DNA from: Melitaea cinxia
Taxonomy: Eukaryota > Arthropoda > Insecta > Lepidoptera > Nymphalidae
NCBI RefSeq assembly: GCF_905220565.1
Contig: NC_059399.1
Coordinates: 7,409,501 to 7,473,500, forward strand
DNA length: 64,000 nucleotides
Direction: 5' to 3'
Positions 33,885 to 44,449 of the stretch are shown piece after piece (the first letter of the stretch is position 1; each line of letters starts with the position of its first letter). The position numbers were made by a program, and so were the translations under genes. A model generated the notes under the pieces. That model made no database searches. It worked only from the letters and a program-made list of their open reading frames with translations, and was not told the origin of the DNA.

Positions 33885-34168
33885 TGCTGTGTGGTTACGG
33901 TAGTTAGAATACGTAAAAGGCGACTAAGGGATAAAATATTTCCACTACCACCTTGGAACTTAAAAAGCCGACCGATGGCGGAATAATGGCGGGAACATAC
34001 AGAGGCCGAAGACGGACAGCGGCGTCTTCGGTGCGTCGAAGCCAGCCCTGCGGTTACCAACCCGCCTGCCCAGCTCGGTGACTATGGGCAAAACACATGA
34101 GTTCGCGCTATTTTTGGCGCGAACTTTTGAATGCCTATGTCCAGTAGTGGATTGTATTAGGCTGAAGT
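33885..34168 (+). repeat. Retroposon family S5 with RTE-like 3' end, near full length
   Basis: Begins tgctgtgtggttacggtagt and continues accaccttggaacttaaaaa, gccgaccgatggcggaataa, ccgaagacggacagcggcgt, agccagccctgcggttacca and gtgactatgggcaaaacaca. It ends atgcctatgtccagtagtgg then attgtattaggctgaag. The last ~40 bases resemble the 3' terminus of the RTE coding region (18,925-18,968). No tRNA promoter boxes were recognised, so its 5' origin is unknown. Confidence 0.75.
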
Positions 34169-34257
34169 GAGATACTGACTTATATAGCTTTCGCATTAAT
34201 ATCCCGTCTTGTATTTGACCACATTTTCACACCTCGTTTTTGTTTATATACAATCTA

Positions 34258-34584
34258 CGCTTCAACCTGTAATATCCTACTGCTGGGCATAAGCCTCTTT
34301 CCCCATATAGGATAAGGATCAAAGCTTAATCTACCACGCTGCTTCAATGCGGGTTGGTGCATATATTCCTTTTTATGAGTAAAGATGGCTATCAGGTGTA
34401 TATGATAACAACCGGGCTTGTCGTGCTCTCCAAGGCACAGTGGGGAGACCAACAAGGACGGCACAAACACAGAGACTACGGCAAACATCTGTATGGCCAA
34501 TACAAATGTTTGTCTTGTGCGGAGATGCAACCGCCAGCGCAACAGCCACAAACCAGTGCTGTGACCGTTGTGCGAACGCGTCGC
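34258..34584 (-). repeat. tRNA-derived SINE family S1, near full length
   Basis: Minus strand, 5' to 3': acgcgttcgcacaacggtca (A-box region), a degenerate B box, aaacatttgtattggccata, gtctccccactgtgccttgg, gagcacgacaagcccggttg, cctgatagccatctttactc, cagcgtggtagattaagctt and agtaggatattacaggttga. It defines the long form of S1: tRNA head, unique body, RTE-like tail. Several mutations in the promoter boxes suggest an old copy. Confidence 0.85.
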
Positions 34585-35537
34585 GTATGTGCAATCTACA
34601 AACACTATATTCACTACATGAACCTAAATACAATCCTCCTTTTACTTCTAAATCGTAGCGATTTATTATATATCAATTGTGAATGCATTAAACCTTGAAA
34701 TACAGATTATTTTTAACTTCGATTTTAACTTCATGTTTTTTATTTGTACATCATCATACATAACATACATTTCCACTGTATAACGATATAAGTGATGTGT
34801 CGAATATATGTATATTGTCGAATGTGTGGACATTCGACGTTTGTTTGCGACAATTATTTTAAGTGATAGTAAATCGATCCACCAATGACCCCAATATGCG
34901 TACAAGTGACCTTTATATTGCGCAACTATTATTGGAAAATTGTTGAAAAAAAAAACGCATAGTATTGTATTTGGTAATAAAGGTTGTACTTGGTAATGGA
35001 TTTAAATAAGGTCAACAAATGTGTTTTCATAAAATGCGCTCCTATTTGCGCCGTTTTTTACTTCGTAGGATGATCAAAATACGATCAAAAGAAAAATAAG
35101 TTACAACTTATAACAGATAATCTCAAAAATCTTAGACTAAAGTGATTTGATGTGTCCAGAATGAAGAAGTGTATTACTAATTTGTATAACGTTAAAGTTT
35201 TTAATACTCTAATGAAATTTTAATGCACTACTTTGCATTATTAATTTAAATTTTAATTTCAAATACGACAATATTTAATATGCAATATATATAATACAAC
35301 TACTACATTTAATAATCGCTACAGTTTAAACTTCTAAACTTTTACGCAAACGCGTTATTTCATTTTAGCTCGGAACAGTTTAAACATATTTCATATTTAA
35401 TCTAAAGTCTGTTAATTTAATTAATAATAAAATATTTGCTAACCTTGCGTCTTTGATAGGTTATTCATTCTAACAAAGAATACGATAACATGATCGTTTC
35501 ATCACTTATTAGAATTTCGATATTACCATAGATTTTT
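34585..35537. other. No gene recognised; AT-rich DNA
   Basis: No repeat or ORF supported. Confidence 0.4.
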
Positions 35538-36185
35538 AACCGACTTCCAAAAAAGGAGGAGGTTCTCAATTCGACTGTTTTTTTTTTATGTATCTTATCT
35601 TATATATTATCTTATATATTATCTTTTTTGTTATGTATATGTATGCATCAGAACTTTTGACCGTGTGGACCGATTTCGACAATTTTTTTTAATCGAAAGG
35701 TGGTGTTTGTCAATTGGTCTCATTTAAATTTATTTGAGATCTAACAACTACTTTTCGAGTTATATCTAATAATGCGTTTTTACTTGACGCTTTTTTCGTC
35801 GACTTACGTTGTATTATACCGCACAACTTTCTACTGGATGTACCGATTTTGATAATTCTTTTTTGTTGGAAAGGAAATATCCCTCGTTTAGTATCGTGAT
35901 AAGGAAATCAGGATCTGATGATGGGATCCCAGAGAAATCGAGGGAAACTCTTGAAAATCCGCAATAACTTTTTACTGGGTGTACCGATTTTAATAATTTT
36001 TAATTTAATCGAAAGCTGATGTTTGTCATGTGGTCACATATAAATTTTATTGAGATCTGATAACTACTTTTTGAGTAATCTTTGATACCGCGTAGTTACT
36101 TGACTATTTTTTCGTCGATCTACGTTGTATTACTCGTCGATGTAATTGAAGTCGGTTTTTTTTCGTTTGCGAGCAAACACAATTA
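35538..36185 (+). mobile_element. Foldback-ended family M1, complete copy
   Basis: The 5' arm AACCGACTTC (35,538-35,547) is the exact reverse complement of GAAGTCGGTT (36,148-36,157). A GTTTGC-GA-GCAAAC hairpin at 36,165-36,178 follows the 3' arm. Inside, a phrase of the type gtaccgatttt-gataatt recurs about three times with partner phrases (ctttttactgggt; gagatctgataacta), so the element is modular. No ORF. Arms plus terminal hairpin suggest a non-autonomous DNA element, but flanking target duplications were not found and the class is unknown. Confidence 0.75.
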
Positions 36186-36358
36186 TCGAATTAATAATGT
36201 GACGAAAAATTAAATTAGATATTTAATAAATTGTATTGCCTGAAATTAATGAATTAGTAATAAAATCATTATCAACCAAATATGCTTTTCGGCGTAGCCA
36301 GTTTAAAAGTAGTTTCTAAACTAGTCAGATGTATTTGCGTTTATGACGGTAACATTTT

Positions 36359-36748
36359 TAACCAACTTCAAAAAAAGAGGAGGTTACTCAATTTGACCGC
36401 ATATATATATTTTATGTATGTTTGGGGATAACTTCGTCGTTTATGAACCGATTTTGATAATTCTTTTTTTGCTGGAAAGGAAGTATTCTAAGTGTGGTAC
36501 CCTGATAAGGAAATCAGGATCTGATGATGGGATTTCAGAGAAATCGAGGAAAATCCTCGAAAATCCGCATAACTTTTTACTGGGTGTACCGATTTTGATG
36601 ATTTTTATTTTAATCGAAAACCGATATTTATCATGTGGTCATATTTCATCGAGATCTGATTACAACTTTTGGAGTAATCTTTGATAATGTGTATTTACTT
36701 GACTATTTTTTCATCTACCTACGTTGTATTGTCGATGTAATTGAAGTC
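36359..36748 (+). repeat. Foldback-ended family M1, shortened copy
   Basis: Starts aaccaacttcaaaaaaagag (one change in the arm) and ends gatgtaattgaagtct without the terminal hairpin. It keeps aaatcaggatctgatgatgg and tttttactgggtgtaccgat. It is 170 bases from the previous copy in the same orientation. Confidence 0.75.
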
Positions 36749-37735
36749 TTTTCTGTTCCAAAATGTAATTGTAATTTTTTAGACATTTATATACCTAATT
36801 TTGGGTAAATTCACAGTAATGATTAGTTAGTATCAGTTTGTTTGCGTAATAGAATTCAATATTTGACTAAAGAGTAAACAATGTTTTAGTTTGTTTTCCA
36901 AAATTCTCTATATGTCAGTGTTTGATGTTGTAAAGCTGAAATGGAACTAGTGACCTATTTTTAGTTTTCACATTTAAATAAAATAAGTGGTCCCAAAACT
37001 GTATATTTGATCTTTAATTGTAATACATAAAAAATTAATGAAGGTAAGACTCTTTACAGATGTAACTTGGTACAATGTTTTTGTTATTATAAAGCAAGTG
37101 ACGGCCCGGCATCGAATGGGTGCTAATTTTATTAGATATATATAGTTCGGCCCACAGAGTTCGGTCACAGGCGTGCCAGTAAACTTTTTCGCTCTAATAA
37201 TTGCGTGGTGGTTTTTGTTGAAATTGTGTGTGTTACCCTAAAAAATACAGCACATACAAACAATAATGTAACATTAAATTTGGAACATTTATTACTGTTA
37301 GCTACATAAACAATTGTTCAATGATTTTATTTCGATGTTGACAATTAGTAGTTTGAACATCTACAAAAAGTAGGCAATCATTAAAATATCGATACTCACT
37401 TTTGTAATATTATATTTGTTTTTGTACTATTTGTTGGCGTAGAGTTAGGATAAATAACTAAATAAATAAATAGATAGACAGATAGCCGTAACATGTCATG
37501 ACGAGGTGACGTATTGTGACAAGGCACATCATCGTATTGTAAAGCATCTTTTCGCTCTTGAATTTGAGGAGTATCAGTTTCTTAATTATTTCGAAACATA
37601 CAATCAAATATAATATATAATAATATAATATAATAATATAATTTTATATAATTTAATAAATTTTCGACATAAAATTGATAAAAAACGTTTTTACAAAAGC
37701 CAAACGTCTCTTTAATCATAAACTTTATATATATA
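36749..37735. other. No gene recognised
   Basis: Mostly AT-rich. The stretch 37,096-37,195 (gacggcccggcatcgaatgg; ttcggcccacagagttcggt) is of mixed composition and may be an unassigned repeat. An ATAATATAAT-type low-complexity run is at 37,605-37,660. Confidence 0.4.
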
Positions 37736-37953
37736 CTAGCTGTGCACGCGGCTTCGCCCGCGTTGAAATCAGTGTGTCACAAAGTTTTCCCGGCAAACTT
37801 CCAGTGAAACTCTCATCAAAATCGGCTTAGCCGTTCCGTAAACCTTCCTCTTGAAGCTCTCTCTCCATTGGTGAAACCGCAGGAAAATCCGTCTAGTAGA
37901 TTTTGAGGGAATCGATCACATACATTTTTGGGGACTTTGTTTTATAATACACT

Positions 37954-37999
37954 ACCACGCGGACGTAGTCGCGGGTAACCGCGACTACGTCCGCGTGGT
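37954..37999. repeat. Perfect palindrome, 21-bp arms, 4-base loop
   Basis: accacgcggacgtagtcgcg plus g (37,954-37,974), loop gtaa, then the exact reverse complement (37,979-37,999). Each arm equals the inner Helitron-like end found once at 19,272 and 20,719. Confidence 0.95.
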
Positions 38000-38018
38000 T
38001 ATGAAGATATGCTATTAA

Positions 38019-39032
38019 TTGGTTGGCGTGTTGGAGTGATGACGTGTTGGCGTGTTGGCGCATTGACGTGTTGGCGTGTTGGCGTTTTAGCGTGTTGGCG
38101 TGTTGGCGTATTGGCGTGTTGGCGTGTTGGCGCATTGGCGTATTGGCATGTTGCCGTATTGGCGTGTTGGCATGTTGGCGTGTTGGACTGTTGGCGTGTT
38201 GGCGTATTGGCACATTGGCGTATTGGCGTGTTGGCGTATTGGCGTGTTGGCGTATTGGCACATTGGCGTGTTGGCGTGTTGGCGCATTGGCGTATTGGTG
38301 TGTTGGCGTGTTGGCGTATTGGTGTGTTGGCGTATTGGCGTGTTGGCGTATTGGCGTGTTGGAGTGTTGGCGTATTTGCGTGTTGGCGTGTTGGCGTATT
38401 GGCGTGTTGGCGTATTGACGTGTTGGCATGTTGGCGTGTTGGACTGTTGGCGTGTTGGCGTTTTGGCGTGTTGGCGTGTTGACCTGTTGGTGTGTTGGCG
38501 TATTGGCACATTGGCGTGTTGGCGTGTTGGCGTATTGGCGTATTGGTGTGTTGGCGTATTGGCGTATTGGCGTATTGGCGTGTTGGCGTATTGGCATGTT
38601 GGAGTGTTGGCGTATTTGCGTGTGGGCGTGTTGGCGTGTTGGCGTATTGGCGTGTTGGCGTATTGGCACATTGGCATGTTGGCGTATAGGCGTGTTGGCG
38701 TATTGGCGTGTTGGAGTGTTGGCGTGTTGGCGTATTGGCGTGTTGGCGTGGTGGTGATTTGGCGTATTGGCGTGTTGGCGTATTGGCGTGTTGGCGTATT
38801 GGCGTGTTGGCGTATTGGCGTGTTGGCGTATTGGCACATTGGCGTGTTGGCGTGTTGGCGCATTGGCGTATTGTTATATTGGCGTGTTGGCATGTTGGAC
38901 TGTTAGCGTGTTGGCGTGTTGGCGTATTGGCACATTGGCGTGTTAGCGTGTTGGCGCATTGGCGTATTGGCGTATTGATGTGTTGGCGTGTTGGGGTTTT
39001 GGCATGTTGGGGTGTTGGGGTGTTGGCGTATT
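38019..39032. repeat. 8-bp minisatellite, ~126 units
   Basis: The unit is NNNTTGGC, most often GTGTTGGC or GTATTGGC, with rarer GCA, ACA, ATG, CTG and GAG starts. The register is kept over long distances: the marker ggactgtt recurs at 38,185, 38,441 and 38,897 (offsets 256 and 456, both multiples of 8), and ggagtgttggcgtattt at 38,361 and 38,601 (offset 240). Because 8 is not a multiple of 3 and the unit contains no stop in any phase, long open frames appear on both strands (up to 314 codons). These are a by-product and not genes. Confidence 0.95.
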
Positions 39033-40820
39033 AACCTCAAAAGGGAGTTTATTTCTAAAGATACGTTATTTGGACACTTCCTCACTATCTATAGAGCACA
39101 CATTTTAAATTACGAGTCTCTTACTTCAAAAACATAGGACTTTCATATAAACTTCCAAACCCCGTTTTACCCCTTTAGGGGTCGAGTTTCGTAAAATCCG
39201 TTCTTAACGGGTGCTTACGTCTTATAAGGAACCAACCTGCCAAATGTGAAATTTGTAGCTGTTATAGTTTCGGAAATTTCGTGATGAGTGAGTCAACCTA
39301 CCATCCCCCGTTTCAACCCCAAAAAGGAGGTGATTTCTAAAGACACATTATTTGATCACCTTCTCACCATCTATAGAGCATGTACATTTTAAATTTCGAG
39401 TCTCTTACTTCAAAAACATAACACTTTCATACAAACTTCCAACTCCCGTTTAACCTCCATAGAAGTCGAGTTTCATAAAATCCCTTCTTAATAAATGTCG
39501 ACACATTATTTTTATTTTTAACCTACTTTATTTTTAACCTACCTGCCAATTTCAAGTTCATATAAACTTCCAAACCCCGTTTTACCCCTTTAGGGGTCGA
39601 GTTTCGTAAAATCCGTTCTTAACGGATGCTTACGTCTTATAAGGAACCAACCTGCCAAATGTGAAATTTGTAGCTGTTATAGTTTCGGAGATTTCGTGAT
39701 GAGTGAGTCAACCTACCATCCCCCGTTTTAATCCCAAAAGGGAGTTGATTCCTAAAGATACGTTATTTGAACACCTCCTCACTCTCTTTAGAGCACACAT
39801 TTTATATTTCAAGTCTCTGACTTCAAAAACATAGGACTTTCATATAAACTTCCAACCCCCGTTTTACCCCTTTAGGGGTCGATTTCCGTAAAATCCGTTC
39901 TTAACGGATGTTTACGTCTTATAAGGAGCCTACCTGCCAAATTTCAAGTTTGTGGCTATTATAGTTTCGTAGATTTCGTGATGAGTGAGTCAACCTACCA
40001 TCCCCCGTTTTACCCCAAAAAGGGAGTTGATTTCTAAAGATACATTATTTACACACCTTCTCACCATCTATAGAGCATACATTTTAAATTTCAAGTCTCT
40101 TACTTCAAAAACATAGGGCTTTTATACAAACTACCAACCCCCTTTTTACCCCCTTAGGGGTCGAGATTTGTAAAATCCATTCTTAGCGGCTGTTTATGCC
40201 CTATAAGGAGCCTATCTGCCAAATTTCAAGCTTGTAGGTATTATAGTTACGGAGATTTCGTGATGAATGAGTCAAACTACCATCCCCCGTTTTAACCCCA
40301 AAAGGGAGTTGATTTCTAAATATACATTATTTAGGCACCTTCTCACCATCTATAGAGCATACATTTTATATTTCGAGTCTCTTACTTCAAAAACATAGGA
40401 CTTTCATACAAACTTCCAACCCCCGTTTTACCCCCTTAAGGATCGAGTTTTGTGAAATCCGTTCTTAGCGGATGTCTACGCTCTATACCTACCTGCCAAA
40501 TTTCAAGTTTCTAGGTGTTATAGTTTCGGAGATTTCGTGATGAGTGGGTCAACCTACCATCCCCCGTTTTAGCCCAAAAAGGGAGTTGATTTCTATATAT
40601 ACATTATTTGAACACCTTCTTCTCATCATTTATCAATATCAAGCATCTTACTACTTCAAAAACATAGAACTTTCATACAAACTTCCAACCCCCGTTTTAC
40701 CCCCTTAGGGGTCGAGTTTCGTAAAATCCGTTCTTAGCGGATGTCTACGCTCTATAAGGAACCTATCTGCCAAATTTCAAGTTTCTAGGTGTTATAGTTT
40801 CGGAGATTTCGTGATGAATG
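39033..40820 (-). repeat. ~280-bp tandem array, inverted copy
   Basis: The anchor (cgtgatgagtgagtc in plus orientation) starts at 39,280, 39,695, 39,977, 40,259, 40,536 and 40,810, with spacings 415, 282, 282, 277 and 274. The long first interval contains a duplicated, almost unchanged segment and a small tandem duplication near 39,508-39,541. Homologous to the arrays at 16,262 and 19,531. Confidence 0.85.
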
Positions 40821-40856
40821 ACCTTTCGCTTTTAGATATATATATATATATATAGA

Positions 40857-41691
40857 ATATTATTATTATATATATATATAGAATATTAATTTTAGATATA
40901 TATACATATAGAATATTATAGATAAACTGTGTTTCAGTACAATGTTAGTAATATCTTGCATGAATACAGCGTCACTAAGTCCACACATCTTTATCAAATA
41001 TGTAATACTGCACCGAATAACGCGCTTTATATTTTAATTTATTTTTAATAAAAACTTTAAATTTATGTAGAGACAATTGCAAAATTGTTAGTGGTATTTT
41101 ATTATACAAAGGGCGAGAGGACGATAACTAAACACGTTCCTTTATTACATGTATACAAATAAATACACGTACATAGTACAAAATTAAATTTCAGTACACA
41201 ATAATATTTATCTACGTTACGAGCTATATTAAATTAAGTAAAAGTCAGACGCTCTTTAGATATTGTTATTTGTTACGAGATTATTTTTGTCAAAAGTATG
41301 AAAATCTCTCGTAACGTTAAGAAGAATAATTTTGTGCAACGCATCAAGTCTATACAAACATCCAATGCATTGTAAAAATTTATTTACGAGATTTTATTTT
41401 TCTATTGTAAGCGTAGAAGATTCTATGTTCAAATAAACAAAAATCAAGCAAACAAAAAGTATACTTTTATATTATATTTGTAATACCTACACTCACTGCA
41501 TTAGTTATGTTTTTGATTCTTCAAAATTCTTGCAATTGAACTATAAAAAATAATACACAAACGCTAGTTCAGTGAAAATTGTCGTCCTTTTCTTTCTTCT
41601 TTTTCTTTAAAACCTAAAAATCGGAAATCTGGTTTTCCGTGATTCGAAATTACTAAACCAAATAGTTACTTCTCAAATAATATATTTACAC
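40857..41691. other. No gene recognised; AT-rich DNA
   Basis: AT-rich flank; the first 60 bases are AT dinucleotide runs. Confidence 0.4.
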
Positions 41692-41785
41692 TTGCTGACC
41701 TCGCAAACGTTGTTTTACCATATATGTTATAAACCCCCCCTTAATCCCCCCCCCCTTATGACACGAGAATTTTATATATAAGAAA
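41692..41785 (-). repeat. RD-family fragment with C-tracts
   Basis: Starts cttgctgacctcgcaaacgt and ends gacacgagaattttatatat, as in the repeat at 626-818. The middle is replaced by C7 (41,734-41,740) and C10 (41,746-41,755) runs. Confidence 0.55.
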
Positions 41786-41858
41786 TAACTTCATTTTCTA
41801 ATACTTTATTTATATTCCTATTACTATTTTCTGAATGAAAATGAAAATATTTATTTTC

Positions 41859-41984
41859 CTGATAGCGATCGTTACTCATAGTAGGGAACATATACGCCAA
41901 CCCGCTGTGAAGCAGCGTGGTGGATTGAGCTCTTCTTCTACATGGGGAAAGAGGCCCAGTAGTGGGATATTACAGGCTGAAACG
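41859..41984 (+). repeat. SINE family S1, 3' half
   Basis: Text gatagcgatcgttactcata, cgtggtggattgagctcttc, tacatggggaaagaggccca and gtgggatattacaggctgaa. 5'-truncated copy. Confidence 0.85.
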
Positions 41985-43869
41985 ATACTTATTTTAGTTA
42001 AATGCAAGATTACGCTTTAGTTCTATTTATCACTATCCACTGGTGATTTATGTAGAATATAATCCGCTCTGGGCCACATCGTACCATAAAAATTAAATCT
42101 GAATTTTTTACCGTTTTTATATTATTTATTCAATTTATATAAATGTAGTATTTGTTTTGTTTGACTTAATAAATAATAATTCTTTGACCATAATTAAATG
42201 AAATTATGTCTCTTTTAAATCTTTGGAGATGATTTTGTCAATTTCAACTATAACACCGCGTATTATTTTTATAAATCTAAAATTATAGAAAATATCAAAA
42301 ATGTATATTTTCATTGTTCTGGTATAAAGTGTTTAAAATTCAAACGTAGTACCCACTGAAATAGGTACGAATGAGTAATAAAACTAGAAAGATTTAACAT
42401 ACCACTATTTCATTTTTGTGACAATTATTTTAAAAACTTGTTACAATTTGGATTAGTACTATTTGTTTTATTTTTTTTTTTGCTTTCTTCTTAGCTGTGT
42501 TTGTAAAAACTAGGTACCAAACTTCCTAGTGTATTATAAACTTTTTTCTACGCAGCTAAGAATCAATTAAAACAAAGGGAGAAAGAACTAATAGTACATT
42601 GTATGTGATTAATGAATTATCAAAAACCAACGAAAATATACCTCGTTGAAACATTACAAAAGCCATCGCTAATTACTGCCGAACAATATTTAATGACACT
42701 TTGAAACTGGACAGTAACAACGCGTGACACGTCTGAATAAAACGTGTTTTAAATTAAATTTTTACTCGTTTGGTTTTTGAATAAACCTTTGTTGTAAATC
42801 CGTTAATGCTTAAATTTCATTACTTACTTTGAACAACAAAGTTAGTTGTTACGTCGTTTTAAAAATTACAAAACTTAATAATAAAAATTTTAATTTTACT
42901 ACGAATACAAATTTTTCGATAACATTTTGCTATAGTAAAAAATATAAAGTAATGCTTAAAAAAACCAACACTATACTTTAAAGTAGGGAACGGCGACGAA
43001 AATATTTTCATATTAATCAAACTAAACTAACTAATCAAAACTAAAAATACGTAAAAAAATAAAACAATTATTTAATAAGTAGTTACGTCTATAGAATCAA
43101 CCATTGAACCCGGAAAATCTTCGTAAAAAAAGTAAATAAATGTAGCACAATAAAGCCTAACAGCGGGGACCTTCACATCAATATCCGTTTCGCCGAAGGT
43201 TTATTATGATAAAGACAGTTTTTGTAAAGTGTCGATATTATCAAGTCAACGAAATTGGAAGCTTTGATTTTCTTCTAATAAAAGTTATTTCAAACAAAGA
43301 AATTGTTTATAAATATGTTTTAGAATGTCAGTTCGTTCGGACGAATTTAAGTGTTTTAAAATTTTGCAATAACCATCCTATCTACTGCCATATTTTTTTT
43401 AAATAAGACAATAAATGGATTTTAGAACGGTTTCATCAAACAAAAAATAAATAAACACGTTTTATTAATAATAAATAAACACCGCGTATGTTTTATTTTA
43501 TAGTTTAAGAGCGATAACAGCACGACGATTTTGAACTAACATCTATTTAGTTTGAAGTTGTTTCGAATTCTAAGAGCATAGTTCAAATGGTACAAAGCTA
43601 GTGTTCTCTAAATTTCATCTGTTGGAGTACAGATAACAATAATGTTGCAACTCGCAACCTAAGGAAATAAATACTTCAGAACGTAAACATCTTAAATGTT
43701 TCTTGTTGTGTTTTTTACGATGTTGTTTCAAATTCGTCCGATTAAACATTACGTAATTAGCATGATTTATAGCAGAATAACTATATCATAATCAAAAACT
43801 TTTAAATTAAAAGTCACATTTACAATGAATATGTTTTTATTTATTTTTACGCTCCATAAGACAATTTTT
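41985..43869. other. No gene recognised; unique DNA with one hairpin
   Basis: A hairpin with 10-bp arms lies at 42,488-42,562 and is listed separately. The patch 42,650-42,780 (catcgctaattactgccgaa; caacgcgtgacacgtctgaa) looks unique and could be regulatory. The 66-codon ORF at 43,206-43,406 is AT-driven and has no motif. Confidence 0.4.
42488..42562. other. Imperfect hairpin, 10-bp outer arms
   Basis: TTCTTAGCTG (42,488-42,497) pairs with CAGCTAAGAA (42,553-42,562). Nearer the loop, a TTTGTAA/TTATAAA block and ACTAGG/CCTAGT also pair. An asymmetric bulge of about 12 bases separates the outer arm from the inner ones. It could be a decayed foldback element or a hairpin RNA locus. Confidence 0.5.
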
Positions 43870-44218
43870 AAACGACTTCCAAAAAAAGTGGAGGTTTTCA
43901 ATTCAATGTTATTTTTTATGTATGGTACCTTTTTACTGGGTGAACCGATTTCGATGATTCTTTTTTCAATCGAAAGGTGGTGCTTGTCATGTGTCTTGTC
44001 ATGACAATTTTTTCGTTGACCTATGTTGTATTATACCTCATCGTTTTACAGGATGTACTGATTTGGTTTACACATGTCCTGTGGTCACATTTAAATTCGA
44101 TCACGATATGATGACTTCTTAAAAAACTATTACGACTATTTTTCGTCTCCCTACGTTGTATAAACTTGTTGATGTAATTGAAGTCGATCTTTTTTTTCGT
44201 TTACGAGCAAACACAATC
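43870..44218 (+). repeat. Foldback-ended family M1, medium copy
   Basis: Starts aaacgacttccaaaaaaagt; ends gatgtaattgaagtcgatct, poly-T, and cgtttacgagcaaacacaat. The internal modules are fewer than in the complete copy. A 22-base A run follows at 44,233-44,254. Confidence 0.75.
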
Positions 44219-44449
44219 ATTAATCCGTCCATAAAAAAAAAAAAAAAAAAAAAACAGCGCTGTCAAATACATCTCTTTCATAACACGATTAAAGATAGAT
44301 AATAAAGAGAATTGGGTGGATGTTAAGGTTTTATGTTTTCTTATTAAAATTTTGTGTTTCATAATAGTAGGTGGCTGTGGAAATAAATCATTTGTAATTA
44401 ATTTTCACTTAATATACTAAAACTATTTTTTTTTCATATCTACACAATA
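44219..44449. other. A-run and AT-rich spacer
   Basis: An uninterrupted A run of 22 at 44,233-44,254, then AT-rich DNA. Confidence 0.5.

Larger units (their letters stand above)
37736..40856 (-). mobile_element. Composite Helitron-like element, copy 3, inverted
   Basis: Read on the minus strand, the 3' end is aacgcgggcgaagccgcgtg then cacagctag|t at 37,736, with the same GC hairpin as copies 1 and 2. The 5' part reaches taaaagcgaaaggtcattca and an AT run ending near 40,856 (TC preceded by T, so the 5' border is approximate). In minus-strand order: ~280-bp array, 8-bp minisatellite, palindromic inner end, 3' module. The second Helitron body of copies 1-2 is absent and the minisatellite sits in its place. 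No Rep/helicase ORF. Confidence 0.75.

Noticed and set aside
33878..34196. ORFs over the S5 retroposon (also 63,184-63,420)
   Set aside because: The same frame appears in both S5 copies because they share sequence, with differing stops and no recognisable domain.
34255..34698. Overlapping ORFs of 72-119 codons on both strands
   Set aside because: They lie within an S1 SINE whose GC-richer body leaves frames open by chance; no domain is present.
37893..38906. Long ORFs on both strands (up to 314 codons; repeats of N-T-P-x-R-Q and V-L-A-C-W-R)
   Set aside because: They arise because the 8-base minisatellite unit has no stop codon in any phase on either strand. All frames are open at once and the peptides are pure repeat translations, with no start context, introns or homologous protein.
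37736..40856. Search for Helitron Rep/helicase coding sequence in the three composite elements
   Set aside because: None of the frames shows the HUH or helicase motifs. The only long frames are the RTE reverse transcriptase and the minisatellite artefact.
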